From: Comamonadaceae bacterium OS-1
GTDB taxonomy: Bacteria > Pseudomonadota > Gammaproteobacteria > Burkholderiales > Burkholderiaceae_C
NCBI GenBank assembly: GCA_027923965.1
Contig: AP026969.1
Coordinates: forward strand, 1,674,001-1,738,000
DNA: 64,000 nt
Direction of reading: 5' to 3'
Shown here: positions 51,245 through 60,402 of the stretch, piece by piece
How positions within the stretch are numbered: position 1 is the first letter of the stretch
Layout: each line of letters opens with the position of its first letter
The notes under the pieces: model-generated
What the model saw: only the letters and a program-made list of their open reading frames with translations
The model's database searches: none
What the model was told of the DNA's origin: nothing
Made by a program: the position numbers and the translations under genes

Positions 51245-52129
51245 ATGGAAATTTTCGGCATACCGTCACCCGCGTTTTTCGGCCAGCTCTTGCTGGGGCT
51301 GATCAACGGCTCGTTCTATGCCATCCTGAGCCTGGGGCTGGCCATCATTTTTGGCCTGCTCAACATCATCAACTTTGCCCACGGGGCGCAGTACATGGTG
51401 GGCGCGTTTGTGGCCTGGATGGGCTTTACCTGGCTGGGCATTGGCTACTGGTGGGCGCTGATTCTGTCGCCGCTGGTGGTGGGGGCGGTGGCGGTGCTGA
51501 TAGAGCGCACCATGCTCAAACAGCTCTACAAGCTGGACCACCTGTACGGCCTGCTGCTGACCTTCGGGCTGGCGCTGATGGCCGAGGGGGTGTTTAAAAA
51601 CTACTTTGGCGTGTCTGGCGAATCCTACGAGGTGCCCGAGCTGCTGCAGGGCGGCATCAACCTGGGCTTCATGTATTTGCCGATTTACCGGGCCTGGGTG
51701 GTGGTGGCGGCCATGGCGGTGTGCTTCAGTGCCTGGTATGCCATCGAGCGCACCAGCCTGGGGGCGACGCTGCGGGCGGCCACCCAGCGGCCCGACCTGG
51801 TGCAGGCCTTGGGTATCAACGTGCCGGTGCTGCTGACAGCCACCTACGCCGTGGGGGCCGGGCTGGCCGCGTTTGCCGGGGTGCTGGCCGCGCCCATCAT
51901 GCAGGTGAACCCGGTGATGGGCTCCAACCTCATCATCGTGGTGTTTGCGGTGGTGGTGATTGGCGGCATGGGCTCGATTCTGGGCTCCATCGTCACCGGG
52001 CTGGGCCTGGGCGTGGTGGAGGGGCTGACCAAGGTGTTCTACCCCGAGGCTTCGGCGGTGGTGATTTTTGTGGTGATGGTGCTGGTGCTGCTGGTCAAAC
52101 CCGCAGGCCTGTTCGGCAAGCAAGCCTAG
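51245..52129 (+). CDS. livH: Branched-chain amino acid type ABC permease LivH
   Basis: 294 residues with about eight membrane helices. LLLGLINGSFYAILSLGLAIIFGLLNIINFAHG near the start and ALGINVPVLLTATYAVGAGLAAFAGVLAAP later are diagnostic for LivH. Inner membrane channel half. AAGGGGAACACCCACT precedes the ATG. Follows the hairpin at 51193. Confidence 0.93.
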   Translation: MEIFGIPSPAFFGQLLLGLINGSFYAILSLGLAIIFGLLNIINFAHGAQYMVGAFVAWMGFTWLGIGYWWALILSPLVVGAVAVLIERTMLKQLYKLDHLYGLLLTFGLALMAEGVFKNYFGVSGESYEVPELLQGGINLGFMYLPIYRAWVVVAAMAVCFSAWYAIERTSLGATLRAATQRPDLVQALGINVPVLLTATYAVGAGLAAFAGVLAAPIMQVNPVMGSNLIIVVFAVVVIGGMGSILGSIVTGLGLGVVEGLTKVFYPEASAVVIFVVMVLVLLVKPAGLFGKQA

Positions 52130-52147
52130 AAGTTGAGATGGAACCTT

Positions 52148-53110
52148 ATGAACGCTATGACTGAACGCCAGCGCACTTTTGCCTTGTTTACCGTGCTGAT
52201 CGTGGTGGGCTGCATTGCACCCTTTGTGCTGTACCCCACGTTTTTGATGAAGCTGCTGTGTTTTGCGCTGTTTGCCTGCGCCTTCAACCTGCTGCTGGGC
52301 TTTGCCGGGCTGCTGTCGTTTGGCCATGCCGCCTTCTTTGGCGGCTCGGCCTACATCACCGGCTACCTTTGCCGCGACCTGGGCCTGAGCCCTGAGCTGG
52401 GCCTACTGGCCGGGGCTGCGTTTGGCGGGGTGCTGGGGGCGCTGTTTGGCCTGCTGGCCATCCGCCGCGAGGGCATTTACTTTGCCATGATCACCCTGGG
52501 CCTGGCGCAGCTGGTGTACTTTGTGGCGGTGCAAATGCCGTTTACCGGCGGCGAAGACGGCATGCAGGGCATTCCGCGCGGCAAGCTGTTCGGGCTGGTG
52601 GACCTGAGCAACAACATCGCCATGTACTTCTTTGTGTTTGCGGTGTTTGTGGGCGGCTTCTGGCTGATCCACCGCACCATCCATTCGCCGTTTGGCCAGA
52701 TCTTGAAGGCCATCCGCGACAACGAGCCGCGCGCCATCTCGCTGGGCTACGACGTGGCCCGCTTCAAGCTGCTGGCCTTTGTGATCTCGGCCTCACTGGC
52801 CGGGCTGGCGGGCTCCATGAAGTCGCTGGTGTTCCAGCTGGCTTCGCTGGCCGATGTGCACTGGCACACCTCGGGCCAGGTGGTGCTGATGACGCTGCTG
52901 GGCGGCCTGGGCACCATCCTGGGTCCTGTTGCCGGGGCCTTCACCATCGTCAGCCTGGAGAACCTGCTGGCCGACAAGGTGGGCTCCTGGGTCGAGGTGA
53001 TCATGGGCGCGATCTTTGTGGTCTGCGTGCTGCTGTTTCGCCGCGGCGTGGTGGGCGAGATCGGGGCCTTGTTCGGCAAGAAACCGGCAGCGGGTCCGGC
53101 CGGGCACTGA
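52148..53110 (+). CDS. livM: Branched-chain amino acid type ABC permease LivM
   Basis: 320 residues with about nine membrane helices. NLLLGFAGLLSFGHAAFFGGSAY and LKAIRDNEPRAISLGYDVARFKLLAFVISASLAGLAGS are the LivM core. Partner of LivH. I start at the ATG at 52148 with GATGGAACCTT upstream; ATG at 52157 and 52133 are alternatives. Last gene of the liv operon. Confidence 0.92.
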   Translation: MNAMTERQRTFALFTVLIVVGCIAPFVLYPTFLMKLLCFALFACAFNLLLGFAGLLSFGHAAFFGGSAYITGYLCRDLGLSPELGLLAGAAFGGVLGALFGLLAIRREGIYFAMITLGLAQLVYFVAVQMPFTGGEDGMQGIPRGKLFGLVDLSNNIAMYFFVFAVFVGGFWLIHRTIHSPFGQILKAIRDNEPRAISLGYDVARFKLLAFVISASLAGLAGSMKSLVFQLASLADVHWHTSGQVVLMTLLGGLGTILGPVAGAFTIVSLENLLADKVGSWVEVIMGAIFVVCVLLFRRGVVGEIGALFGKKPAAGPAGH

Positions 53111-53111
53111 A

Positions 53112-53200
53112 ACCAATTGCTCCTGTTTTTAATATCAAAAATAGGAGCTTCTCACGCTGATGGGATAAGCATGAAAGCCTTATTTCATGCCTGAAAAAAT
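53112..53200. repeat. Dispersed repeat, copy 13 (two full hairpins)
   Basis: TTGCTCCTGTTTTTAATATC and AAAAATAGGAGC form hairpin one; CACGCTGATGGGATAAGCATG is a weaker hairpin two. Sits between the convergent livM and aldolase genes. Confidence 0.88.
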
Positions 53201-53204
53201 GCCC

Positions 53205-54020
53205 TTAATCCAATAATTCAGGCTCCGCCTCCACCAGCCCCTCGTACAGGCTTTCAAACGCGTGCAGCGCCCCCTCGGGCTTGCCGATCTGGCTGTGGGT
53301 GTGGCGGGCGGTGGCCTCGTCTATGGGCTGCGGCGTACCGGCGGCTTCGGCCAGCAGCTGGGTGTGGCAGGCGTTGTCCAGCGCGATGTACCACCAGGCG
53401 GCGGCTTCCACCGTGGGCCCGGCGCTCAGGATGCCGTGGTTCTTCAGGATCGCACCCTTGCGGTCGCCCAGGGCTTTGGCGATGCGCAGGCCCTCGCTCT
53501 CGTCCACCACCATACCGGTGAAGTCGTCAAACAGCGCCACGTCATCGTGGAACACGCAGGCATCCTGTGTCAGCGTGTCCAGCGGGCGGCCCAGGGTGGA
53601 CCAGGCCTTGCCGTAGGTGGAATGGGTGTGGGCGGCGGCGATGATATTGGGGTTGTGTTCGTGGATGGCGGCGTGGATGGCAAACGCGGCCTTGTTCAGC
53701 GGCCGATGGCCGACCACGGTTTCGCCCCGGCTGTTGACCAGCAGCAGGTCGGACACCTTGATGCGCGAGAAGTGCACGCCCAGCGGATTCACCCAGAAAT
53801 GGTCGGTCAGCTCGGGGTCGCGGGCGGTGATGTGCCCGGCCAGGCCCTGGGCAAAGCCGAAGCGGGCAAACAGCCGAAACGCCCCGGCCAGGCGCTCCTG
53901 CCGGTGGCGGCGCTCGGCGGCGATGCTGGTGCGTGGCGGGATAGGGTCGAACCAGAATTTTTGTTGCGGGTGCGGATTCAGTTGCAAGGCGTTGCGGTCA
54001 ATGGATAAAACGGCGCTCAT
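53205..54020 (-). CDS. Class II aldolase/adducin domain protein
   Basis: 271 residues. The domain starts LAGAFRLFARFGFAQGLAGHITAR and has zinc ligands in AAHTHSTYG and ILKNHG. This family includes L-fuculose-phosphate and rhamnulose-phosphate aldolases and many uncharacterised decarboxylase-like members. It follows the SsuA-like gene at 54030 by nine bases on the same strand, suggesting one operon; the substrate is unknown. Confidence 0.87.
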   Translation of the reverse strand: MSAVLSIDRNALQLNPHPQQKFWFDPIPPRTSIAAERRHRQERLAGAFRLFARFGFAQGLAGHITARDPELTDHFWVNPLGVHFSRIKVSDLLLVNSRGETVVGHRPLNKAAFAIHAAIHEHNPNIIAAAHTHSTYGKAWSTLGRPLDTLTQDACVFHDDVALFDDFTGMVVDESEGLRIAKALGDRKGAILKNHGILSAGPTVEAAAWWYIALDNACHTQLLAEAAGTPQPIDEATARHTHSQIGKPEGALHAFESLYEGLVEAEPELLD

Positions 54021-54029
54021 GGGTTTCTT

Positions 54030-55010
54030 TCAAGATGTCAGCAAAGGGTTAAAACGGCGGTCCCACAGCGGGCGCACCTGGGTCGGGCCGTCCAGCACGC
54101 CCAGCTTCACAAAGGTGTCGGCCACGTCCTGGTGGCTGCGCAGCACGCTCTCATCCACGGCGGCCAGGCCGTAGTCGCCGCTGCGGCGGTTGAACAGCTC
54201 CACCAGGTCGCCCACCGGCACGCGGGTCTCGGCGGACTGGGCCTGGGCATAGGCCAGGTAGTGGGTGTTGATCCAGGCAAAGGACTTCTGCAGGCGCTGC
54301 AACAGATCGCCGATGGCGGCGCTGCGCGGTGCATCGTCCAGCGTGCGCGGGTTGGCGTAGATGGGGAAGTTGCCCGATAGGTAGCCCACCGCCGTCTTGA
54401 TGGTGCGCGCACCGTACTGGGTGCGGGCCAGTTGGCCGTTGTAGCCGTAAATGGCCCAGGCATCCAGGTCGCCCCGGGCAAAGGCCGACAAACCATCGGC
54501 GGGCGACAGGCTGACCGCGTCGATATCGCCAAACGACAGCCCGGCTTCCGCCAGTTGCTTGGCCAGGTAGTAGTGCGCCGTGGTGGCCCGCACATAGCCG
54601 ATGCGCTTGCCCTTGAAGTCGGCAATGCTGCGGATGGGGGCATCTTTGCGCGCCAGCGTGGCCTGGTGGTTCAGGTCCTCGTGGGTTACGGCCACAAAGC
54701 GCACGCTGGCCTTTTGCCGGGCGGCAAACACTGCGGGGATCTCGCTGCCCGAGCCCAGGTCCAGCGCGTCGCCGTTGATGGCCTCGATGTGCAGCACGCC
54801 GTTGTTGAACTCGCGCCAGTCGATCTTGTAGGGCGTGTCGGCCTGGCCCGAGGCCTGCAGCAAGGGCCGCCACAGGCCTTTGTAGGTGCCCACGCGCAGC
54901 GTCACGCCGCGCAGGTCCTGGGTAGTGGAAGGAGCGGCTTGGGTAGCCGCAGTGCCAAGGGCAGCCGTGGCCAACAGCCATTGGCGGCGGGTGAGGAGAG
55001 GGGTTTTCAT
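54030..55010 (-). CDS. SsuA/TauA-like ABC substrate-binding protein A
   Basis: 326 residues from the ATG at 55010. Tat-like signal MKTPLLTRRQWLLATAALGTAATQAAP. The mature part has LRVGTYKGLWRPLL, LDLGSGSEIPAVFAAR, DFKGKRIGYVRATTAHY and LDAWAIYGYNGQLART. It probably binds a sulfonate or sulfate ester. No permease or ATPase gene is adjacent. The longer open frame upstream to 55496 overlaps the divergent gene and is not used. Confidence 0.85.
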   Translation of the reverse strand: MKTPLLTRRQWLLATAALGTAATQAAPSTTQDLRGVTLRVGTYKGLWRPLLQASGQADTPYKIDWREFNNGVLHIEAINGDALDLGSGSEIPAVFAARQKASVRFVAVTHEDLNHQATLARKDAPIRSIADFKGKRIGYVRATTAHYYLAKQLAEAGLSFGDIDAVSLSPADGLSAFARGDLDAWAIYGYNGQLARTQYGARTIKTAVGYLSGNFPIYANPRTLDDAPRSAAIGDLLQRLQKSFAWINTHYLAYAQAQSAETRVPVGDLVELFNRRSGDYGLAAVDESVLRSHQDVADTFVKLGVLDGPTQVRPLWDRRFNPLLTS

Positions 55011-55055
55011 GGCCTGCAAGGTAACCCGCAGCCTGCGAATAGCCAACGTAGAAAA

Positions 55056-55065
55056 GCAAGCTTGC
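55056..55065. promoter_or_regulatory. Palindrome between the two divergent SsuA-like genes
   Basis: GCAAGCTTGC, perfect 10-base palindrome in the 107-base divergent region. It may be a shared operator; regulator unknown. Confidence 0.4.
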
Positions 55066-55117
55066 ATATCTGGAATGCGTCGTTGGCGCGGCGGGCCGGG
55101 TTGGCTAACTTCGCAGC

Positions 55118-56095
55118 ATGAACCACTTACTTTCACCTCTTTCGCGCCGCCAATGGCTGCAACGTGCCGCCGTACTCCCCGCCATCGGCACCCTTCCTCT
55201 GTGGAGCGTTGCGCAGACGCAGACCGCGCTGGTCCTGGGCGACCAGGCCGGTGGCCTGCGCGCCTTGTTCGAGGCCTCCAAGGCGCTGGACGGCGCACCG
55301 TTTGCCTGGCGCTGGGCCAACTTCCAGGGAGCGGCCCCGCTGTTTGAGGCCCAGCGCAGCGGCGCGGTGGACACGGCCATGGCGGGCGACTTGCCGGTGC
55401 TGGCAGCCGCAGTGGGCAAAACCCCGCTGAAGATCGTGGCCACCCGCGTGGGCAAGGCCGACTCGCTGGGCATCGTGGTGCAGGGTGATTCGCCACTGCG
55501 CAGCGTGGCCGATTTGCGCGGCAAAACCGTGGTCGTGTCGTCGGCGCGCGGCAGCATTTCGCAGTACCAGCTCTATGGCGCGTTGGAGGAGGCCGGGGTG
55601 CGGCGCGAGGAGGTGACCGTCAAGTTCGTGCTGCCCACCGACGCGTCCACCGCGTTTTCGTCCAGGCAGATCGATGCCTGGGCCATCTTTGACCCGTACT
55701 ACACCATTGCGCTGCAAAACGGCGGGCGCATTTTGCGCGACGGGCGCGGCATCAACACCGCCCTGGGCTTTATCACCGCCAGCGAAGAGGCCCTGGCCGA
55801 CCCGGGCAAGCGCAAAGCCATCGTGCAGTTTCTGGACCGCCTGGCCCGGGCGGGCGACTGGGCGCTGGCGCATCCCGAGGCCTATGCGCAGGCCTACACC
55901 CAGTTGACCCGGTTACCGATCGAAGCGGCCCGCACCATCACCGCCCGGGCGGCCGTCACCGGGCGGCCGGTGAGCGAGGCCGACATCAGCGCCCTGCAAA
56001 CCGTGGCCGACCGCTCGGCCCGCGACGGGATTCTCCCAGTGCGGGTGGACGTGCGCGCCATCACCGACACCCAGGTTTGGCCGCGCGCGGGTTGA
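55118..56095 (+). CDS. SsuA/TauA-like ABC substrate-binding protein B
   Basis: 325 residues with a Tat-type signal (SRRQWLQRAAVLPAIGTLPLWSVAQ). Mature motifs LGDQAGGLRALFEASKALDG, VDTAMAGDLPVLAAAV, DLRGKTVVVSSARGSISQYQ and IDAWAIFDPYYTIAL place it with aliphatic sulfonate binding proteins. A divergent paralogue of the gene at 54030. No other transporter part is present in the window. Confidence 0.85.
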   Translation: MNHLLSPLSRRQWLQRAAVLPAIGTLPLWSVAQTQTALVLGDQAGGLRALFEASKALDGAPFAWRWANFQGAAPLFEAQRSGAVDTAMAGDLPVLAAAVGKTPLKIVATRVGKADSLGIVVQGDSPLRSVADLRGKTVVVSSARGSISQYQLYGALEEAGVRREEVTVKFVLPTDASTAFSSRQIDAWAIFDPYYTIALQNGGRILRDGRGINTALGFITASEEALADPGKRKAIVQFLDRLARAGDWALAHPEAYAQAYTQLTRLPIEAARTITARAAVTGRPVSEADISALQTVADRSARDGILPVRVDVRAITDTQVWPRAG

Positions 56096-56098
56096 CGG

Positions 56099-56190
56099 CG
56101 CATTGCTGCTGTTTTTGATGTCAAGAATAGGAGCTTGTCAGGCTTATGCAATAAGCGCTGGGGGTCGATTCAATACCTGAAAAATGCCTT
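56099..56190. repeat. Dispersed repeat, copy 14
   Basis: TTGCTGCTGTTTTTGATGTC, AAGAATAGGAGCTTGTCAGG and CTTATGCAATAAGCGCTGG. It fills the gap between the convergent binding protein B and Usp genes. Confidence 0.85.
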
Positions 56191-56194
56191 GCTT

Positions 56195-56617
56195 TTAACG
56201 TACCAGCAGCACCGGTACGTGGCAATGCGCCAGCACCTGCGTGGCCACGGAGCCCATCACCAGTTTGGCCAGGGCCCCGTGGCCGTGGGAGCCCATCACC
56301 ACCAGGTCGCATTGTTCGGAATCGGCAAATTTGGCGATGGTTTCGCCGGGGGGACCCATCTTCCAGCTGGTCTTGGCGTTGATGCCGTGGCGCAGCAGGA
56401 ATTCGCTGACCGGGGCCAGCACCAGTTCGGCTTCTTCGGTGGCGTAGTGGTCTACCGCCGCCTGGCCGACCACCGAGCGCACCCGGGGCGGAATGCTGGG
56501 CTGCACCGTCAGCACCCGGTAGTCGCTGACGCCGCCAAACAGCTCGCTGTGCGTGGCCAGGTAGGCCAGCATTTTCTGGGTGTGGGCGCTGCCGTCCACG
56601 GCGAGAAGAATTTTCAT
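56195..56617 (-). CDS. Universal stress protein UspA family
   Basis: 140 residues. Starts MKILLAVDGSAHTQKML and ends with the ATP-binding motif G-x2-G-x9-G-S (GSHGHGALAKLVMGSVA), so it belongs to the ATP-binding branch. Cytoplasmic, small. Function in stress is not more specific. GGAGGCCCACC precedes the ATG. Confidence 0.92.
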   Translation of the reverse strand: MKILLAVDGSAHTQKMLAYLATHSELFGGVSDYRVLTVQPSIPPRVRSVVGQAAVDHYATEEAELVLAPVSEFLLRHGINAKTSWKMGPPGETIAKFADSEQCDLVVMGSHGHGALAKLVMGSVATQVLAHCHVPVLLVR

Positions 56618-56743
56618 GGTGGGCCTCCGAGGTGTTATCCACCAGTGTAGGCCGCGGGCGCGGGCTGTGGTGGTGCCAGATCACACAACGGGCCCATCGC
56701 CTACACCAGCACAGCGCCAAGGACCACCTGCTGGTTCACGCTC

Positions 56744-57643
56744 TTACCGCTTGCCCGTGCGGGACACCAGGTACACCCCCGGCAAGATCAGCGCGGCACC
56801 CAGCACATGGTGCCAGCCCAGGCTTTCACCCAGCACCAGCCACGCCAGCAGCGCGCCATAAAGCGGGCCGAGGTACAGGGTGACGGCCACCTTGCTGGCA
56901 CCCAGGATTTTCTGCGCCCAGCCGTAAATCCAGTAGGCCATGATGCCCGGCACCAGGGCCGCCGCCAGCCCCAGCACCCAGGCCTCAGTGCCCAGCGGCG
57001 GGGTGCCAGGCTGCGCCATTTCCCAGGCCGTGCCCAGCAGCAAAATCGGCATGGCTCCCCAGCAGATGGCGGCCAGGCGGGCAGTGGAGCCCAGCGTGCT
57101 GGGCCAGATTTTTTGCAGCAGCGCATACAGCGCCCACGACACCATGGCGGCCACAATCCAGGCGTCGCCCACCACGAACTGCACCTGGCGCAGCGCCGTC
57201 CATTCGCCTTTGACGATCACATGCAGCACGCCTGTAAGCGCAATGGCCACGCCCAGGGCCTGCGACCAGCGCATGCGCTCGTGCAGCCACAGCACCGAGC
57301 CCAGGGCAATCAGCACCGGCGACGCGGAATAGATCAGCGCAATATTCACCACCCCGGTCGTCTTGGCACCCACATACACCCAGGCACCGCACACCACCAT
57401 GCCGCAAAAGCCCAGCGCCACGTACTGGTACCACACCGCCACAATGCTGCGCCATGCGTGCCGCAGCTCGGCCCGCGCATGCAGGCTGAGCAGCAGCCCC
57501 GCCAGGCCCCAGCGGATGCAAGCCAGCGTGTAGGGCTCGATCACCCCCGGTGCCCGCCGCGCCACAAAATAATTCACCGCCCACAGCAGCGGAATCAGCC
57601 AGATGGCCGACTGGGCCAGGCGGGTAGGGGCATCAGGGCGCAA
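56744..57643 (-). CDS. EamA/DMT family transporter
   Basis: 299 residues, ten membrane helices in two EamA repeats; AIWLIPLLWAVNYFVARRAPGVIEPYTLACIRWGLAGLLL begins the first and ILGASKVAVTLYLGPLYGALLAWLVLGESLGWHHVLGAALILPGVYL ends the second. Inner-membrane exporter of unknown metabolite. Not closely alike to the DMT protein at 22778. Confidence 0.87.
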   Translation of the reverse strand: MRPDAPTRLAQSAIWLIPLLWAVNYFVARRAPGVIEPYTLACIRWGLAGLLLSLHARAELRHAWRSIVAVWYQYVALGFCGMVVCGAWVYVGAKTTGVVNIALIYSASPVLIALGSVLWLHERMRWSQALGVAIALTGVLHVIVKGEWTALRQVQFVVGDAWIVAAMVSWALYALLQKIWPSTLGSTARLAAICWGAMPILLLGTAWEMAQPGTPPLGTEAWVLGLAAALVPGIMAYWIYGWAQKILGASKVAVTLYLGPLYGALLAWLVLGESLGWHHVLGAALILPGVYLVSRTGKR

Positions 57644-57666
57644 GGGCGGGATTCCGAAGGGGAAGA

Positions 57667-57765
57667 CAAAAAAATGCTCCTGTTTTTAATATCAAAAACA
57701 GGAGCTGCTCACGCTTATTCAATAAGCGTCAAGGCCTCATTTCATGTCTAAAAATAGGCCCTAAA
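57667..57765. repeat. Dispersed repeat, copy 15 (best-preserved)
   Basis: Hairpin one GCTCCTGTTTTT, loop AATATC, AAAAACAGGAGC is perfect. Hairpin two ACGCTTATT, loop C, AATAAGCGT is perfect. The end reads AAGGCCTCATTTCATGTC then TAAAAATAGG. It is the best reference copy of the family. It lies between ETF-QO and the EamA gene. Confidence 0.92.
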
Positions 57766-57767
57766 AA

Positions 57768-59465
57768 TCACATCCCCGCGTAATTCGGTCCGCCACCGCC
57801 TTCGGGCGTGACCCACACAATGTTTTGCGTGGGATCTTTGATGTCGCAGGTCTTGCAGTGCACGCAGTTTTGGGCGTTGATTTGCAGGCGGTCCTGGCCG
57901 GTATCGGTTTTGACGAACTCGTAGACACCGGCGGGGCAGTAGCGCGCCTCGGGGCCGGCGTACTTGTGCAGGTTGATGTTGACCGGCACGCTGGCATCCT
58001 TCAACGTCAAATGCGCGGGCTGGTTTTCGGCGTGGTTGGTGTTGCTGATGAACACGCTGCTGAGGCGGTCGAAGGTCAGCTTGCCGTCGGGCTTGGGATA
58101 CACGATGGGCTGGCACTCTGCCGCGGGCTTCAGATAAGCGTGGTCGGGCTTGTCGCGGCGCAGTGTCCAGGGGATGTGGCCGCGCAGGGCGAACTGCTCG
58201 ATGCCGTTCATGACCGTGGCGGTGAGCAGGCCCTTTTTGAACCAGGCCTTGAAGTTGCGCGCCTTGTGCAGCTCGGTGTGCAGCCAGCTTTTCTCAAACG
58301 CCTCGGGGTAGGCGCTGAGCTCGTCGTGCTGGCGGCCGCCCGTGACTGCGGCGTAAGCGGCTTCCGCGGCCAGCATGCCGGTCTTGATGGCGGCGTGGCT
58401 GCCCTTGATGCGGCTCACGTTCAAAAAGCCCGCGTCGCAGCCCACCAGTGCGCCGCCGGGGAATACGGTCTTGGGCAGGCTGGACAGGCCACCGGCGGTG
58501 ATGGCGCGGGCACCGTAGCCCAGGCGCTTGGCCGGTTTCACGCCGTGCTCGGCATCGCCTTCCAGGTACCAGCGCACGTTGGGGTGGGTTTTCCAGCGCT
58601 GGAATTCTTCGAAGGGGCTGAGGTAGGGGTTGGCGTAGTCCAGTCCGGTCACAAAGCCCAGCGTGACCTTGTTGCCTTCCATGTGGTACAGAAAAGCGCC
58701 GCCGTAGGTGCTGTTGTCCATGGGCCAGCCACCGGTGTGCATCACAAAGCCGGGCTGGTGGCGCTTCGGGTCGATCTCCCACACCTCCTTGATACCCAGG
58801 CCGTAGGTTTGCGGGTCTTTGCCGTCGTCTAATCTGTACTTGGCGATGAGCTGCTTGCCCAGGTGGCCGCGTGCGCCTTCGGCAAACACGGTGTACTTGC
58901 CATGCAGCTCCATGCCGATCTGGAAGTCGGCGGTGGGTTCACCGTCCTTGCCGATGCCCATGTTGCCAGTGGCCACGCCCTTGACCGATCCGTCGGCGTT
59001 GTACAGCACCTCGGCGGCGGCAAAGCCGGGGAAGATTTCCACGCCCAGGGCTTCGGCCTGCTCGGCCAGCCACTTGGTGAGCGCACCCAGGCTGATGATG
59101 TAGTTGCCGTGGTTCTGAAAGCAGCCGGGCAGCAGGAAGTTGGGCGTGCGGAAGGCGGAGGTTTCGCCCAGGAAGATCATCGCGTCGTCGGTCACCGGCT
59201 GGTTCAGCGGCGCGCCCATGGCCTTCCAGTCGGGGAAGAGCTCGTCCAGGGCGATGGGGTCCATGATCGCGCCGCTGAGGATGTGGGCACCGGGCTCGGA
59301 GCCTTTTTCCAGCACCACCACCGACACGTCTGTGCCCTTGGTTGCCGCCAGTTGTTTCAGGCGGATGGCGGTGGCCAGTCCGCCGGGGCCGCCACCGACC
59401 ACGACCACGTCGTATTCCATCGCTTCACGGGGACCAAACTGGGCCAGGATCTCTTCGTTTGTCAT
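57768..59465 (-). CDS. Electron transfer flavoprotein-ubiquinone oxidoreductase
   Basis: 565 residues from the ATG at 59465. FAD motif VVVVGGGPGGLATAIRLKQL, later DAGFLNVSRIKGSHAAIKTGMLAAEAA, and C-terminal 4Fe-4S cysteines in RYCPAGVYE and NCVHCKTCDI. Passes electrons from ETF (acyl-CoA and amino-acid oxidation) to ubiquinone at the inner membrane. It works with acyl-CoA dehydrogenases, so it fits a fatty or aromatic acid degrading lifestyle. It is divergent from the SDR. Confidence 0.95.
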   Translation of the reverse strand: MTNEEILAQFGPREAMEYDVVVVGGGPGGLATAIRLKQLAATKGTDVSVVVLEKGSEPGAHILSGAIMDPIALDELFPDWKAMGAPLNQPVTDDAMIFLGETSAFRTPNFLLPGCFQNHGNYIISLGALTKWLAEQAEALGVEIFPGFAAAEVLYNADGSVKGVATGNMGIGKDGEPTADFQIGMELHGKYTVFAEGARGHLGKQLIAKYRLDDGKDPQTYGLGIKEVWEIDPKRHQPGFVMHTGGWPMDNSTYGGAFLYHMEGNKVTLGFVTGLDYANPYLSPFEEFQRWKTHPNVRWYLEGDAEHGVKPAKRLGYGARAITAGGLSSLPKTVFPGGALVGCDAGFLNVSRIKGSHAAIKTGMLAAEAAYAAVTGGRQHDELSAYPEAFEKSWLHTELHKARNFKAWFKKGLLTATVMNGIEQFALRGHIPWTLRRDKPDHAYLKPAAECQPIVYPKPDGKLTFDRLSSVFISNTNHAENQPAHLTLKDASVPVNINLHKYAGPEARYCPAGVYEFVKTDTGQDRLQINAQNCVHCKTCDIKDPTQNIVWVTPEGGGGPNYAGM

Positions 59466-59616
59466 GTCATTCTTTTCGGGTGGGGCGGCTGCTGGGGTGG
59501 CAGTTACAACGGGGTTACAAGCGGAACAAAATCGCCGCGATTTTATGCGGACTGCCCAAATCGGGTTGTCACGCGCTGTCACAATGGCCAATTACTACAG
59601 TGTGGAGACTCACAGC

Positions 59617-60402
59617 ATGGCATACAGCATGGATCTTTCGGGCCGGGTGGCCCTGGTCACGGGTGCATCGGGCGGCCTGGGGGCCCAGTTTGCCCGCACG
59701 CTGGCGCAGGCCGGAGCGGCCGTGGTGCTGGCCAGCCGCCGCGTCGACAAGCTCAAGGAGCTGCGCGCCGAGATCATCGGCGAGGGCGGCGACGCCACCG
59801 TGGTGGAGCTGGACGTGAGCGATAACGACTCCATCCAGTCCGCCGTGGCCCACACCGAGACCGAGGTCGGCTCTATCGACATCCTGGTCAACAACTCGGG
59901 CGTGAGCACCACCCAGCGCCTGCAGGACGTGACCGAGGACGACTTCGATTTCATGTTCAACACCAATGTGCGCGGCGCGTTTTTTGTCGCCCAGGCGGTG
60001 GGCAAGCGCATGCTGGCGCGGGCGCAGGGCTCGGCCCCTGGCAGCTACACCGGCGGGCGCATCATCAACATCGCCAGCATGGCCGGGCTCAAGGTGCTGC
60101 CGCAGATCGGCGTGTACTGCATGAGCAAGGCGGCGGTGATCCAGATGACCAAGGCCATGGCGGTGGAGTGGGGAAAGTACGGCATCAACGTCAACGCCAT
60201 CTGCCCCGGCTACATCGACACCGAGATCAACCACCACCACTGGGGCACCGAACAGGGCCAGAAACTGGTGCAGATGCTGCCGCGCAAACGCATAGGCAAG
60301 CCCGAAGACCTGGACGCGCTGCTGGTGCTGCTGGCCAGCGGGCAAAGCCATTTTTTGAACGGCGCGGTGATTGCCGCCGACGATGGCTTCGGGGCGGCCT
60401 AG
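59617..60402 (+). CDS. Short-chain dehydrogenase/reductase
   Basis: 261 residues from the ATG at 59617, with GGAG ten bases upstream. NAD(P) motif VTGASGGLGAQFARTLAQAG, NNSGVST, catalytic S in NIASMAG and Y-x3-K in YCMSKAA. Substrate unknown; relatives act on 3-hydroxyacyl-CoA or short alcohols. The stop TAG shares the CTAG palindrome with the mnmC stop on the other strand. Confidence 0.9.
   Translation: MAYSMDLSGRVALVTGASGGLGAQFARTLAQAGAAVVLASRRVDKLKELRAEIIGEGGDATVVELDVSDNDSIQSAVAHTETEVGSIDILVNNSGVSTTQRLQDVTEDDFDFMFNTNVRGAFFVAQAVGKRMLARAQGSAPGSYTGGRIINIASMAGLKVLPQIGVYCMSKAAVIQMTKAMAVEWGKYGINVNAICPGYIDTEINHHHWGTEQGQKLVQMLPRKRIGKPEDLDALLVLLASGQSHFLNGAVIAADDGFGAA

Noticed and set aside
57768..59591. 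Longer N-terminus of ETF-QO starting at 59591
   Set aside because: The first 42 residues overlap the promoter region of the SDR gene and have no family similarity; MTNEEILAQFG at 59465 is the expected beginning.
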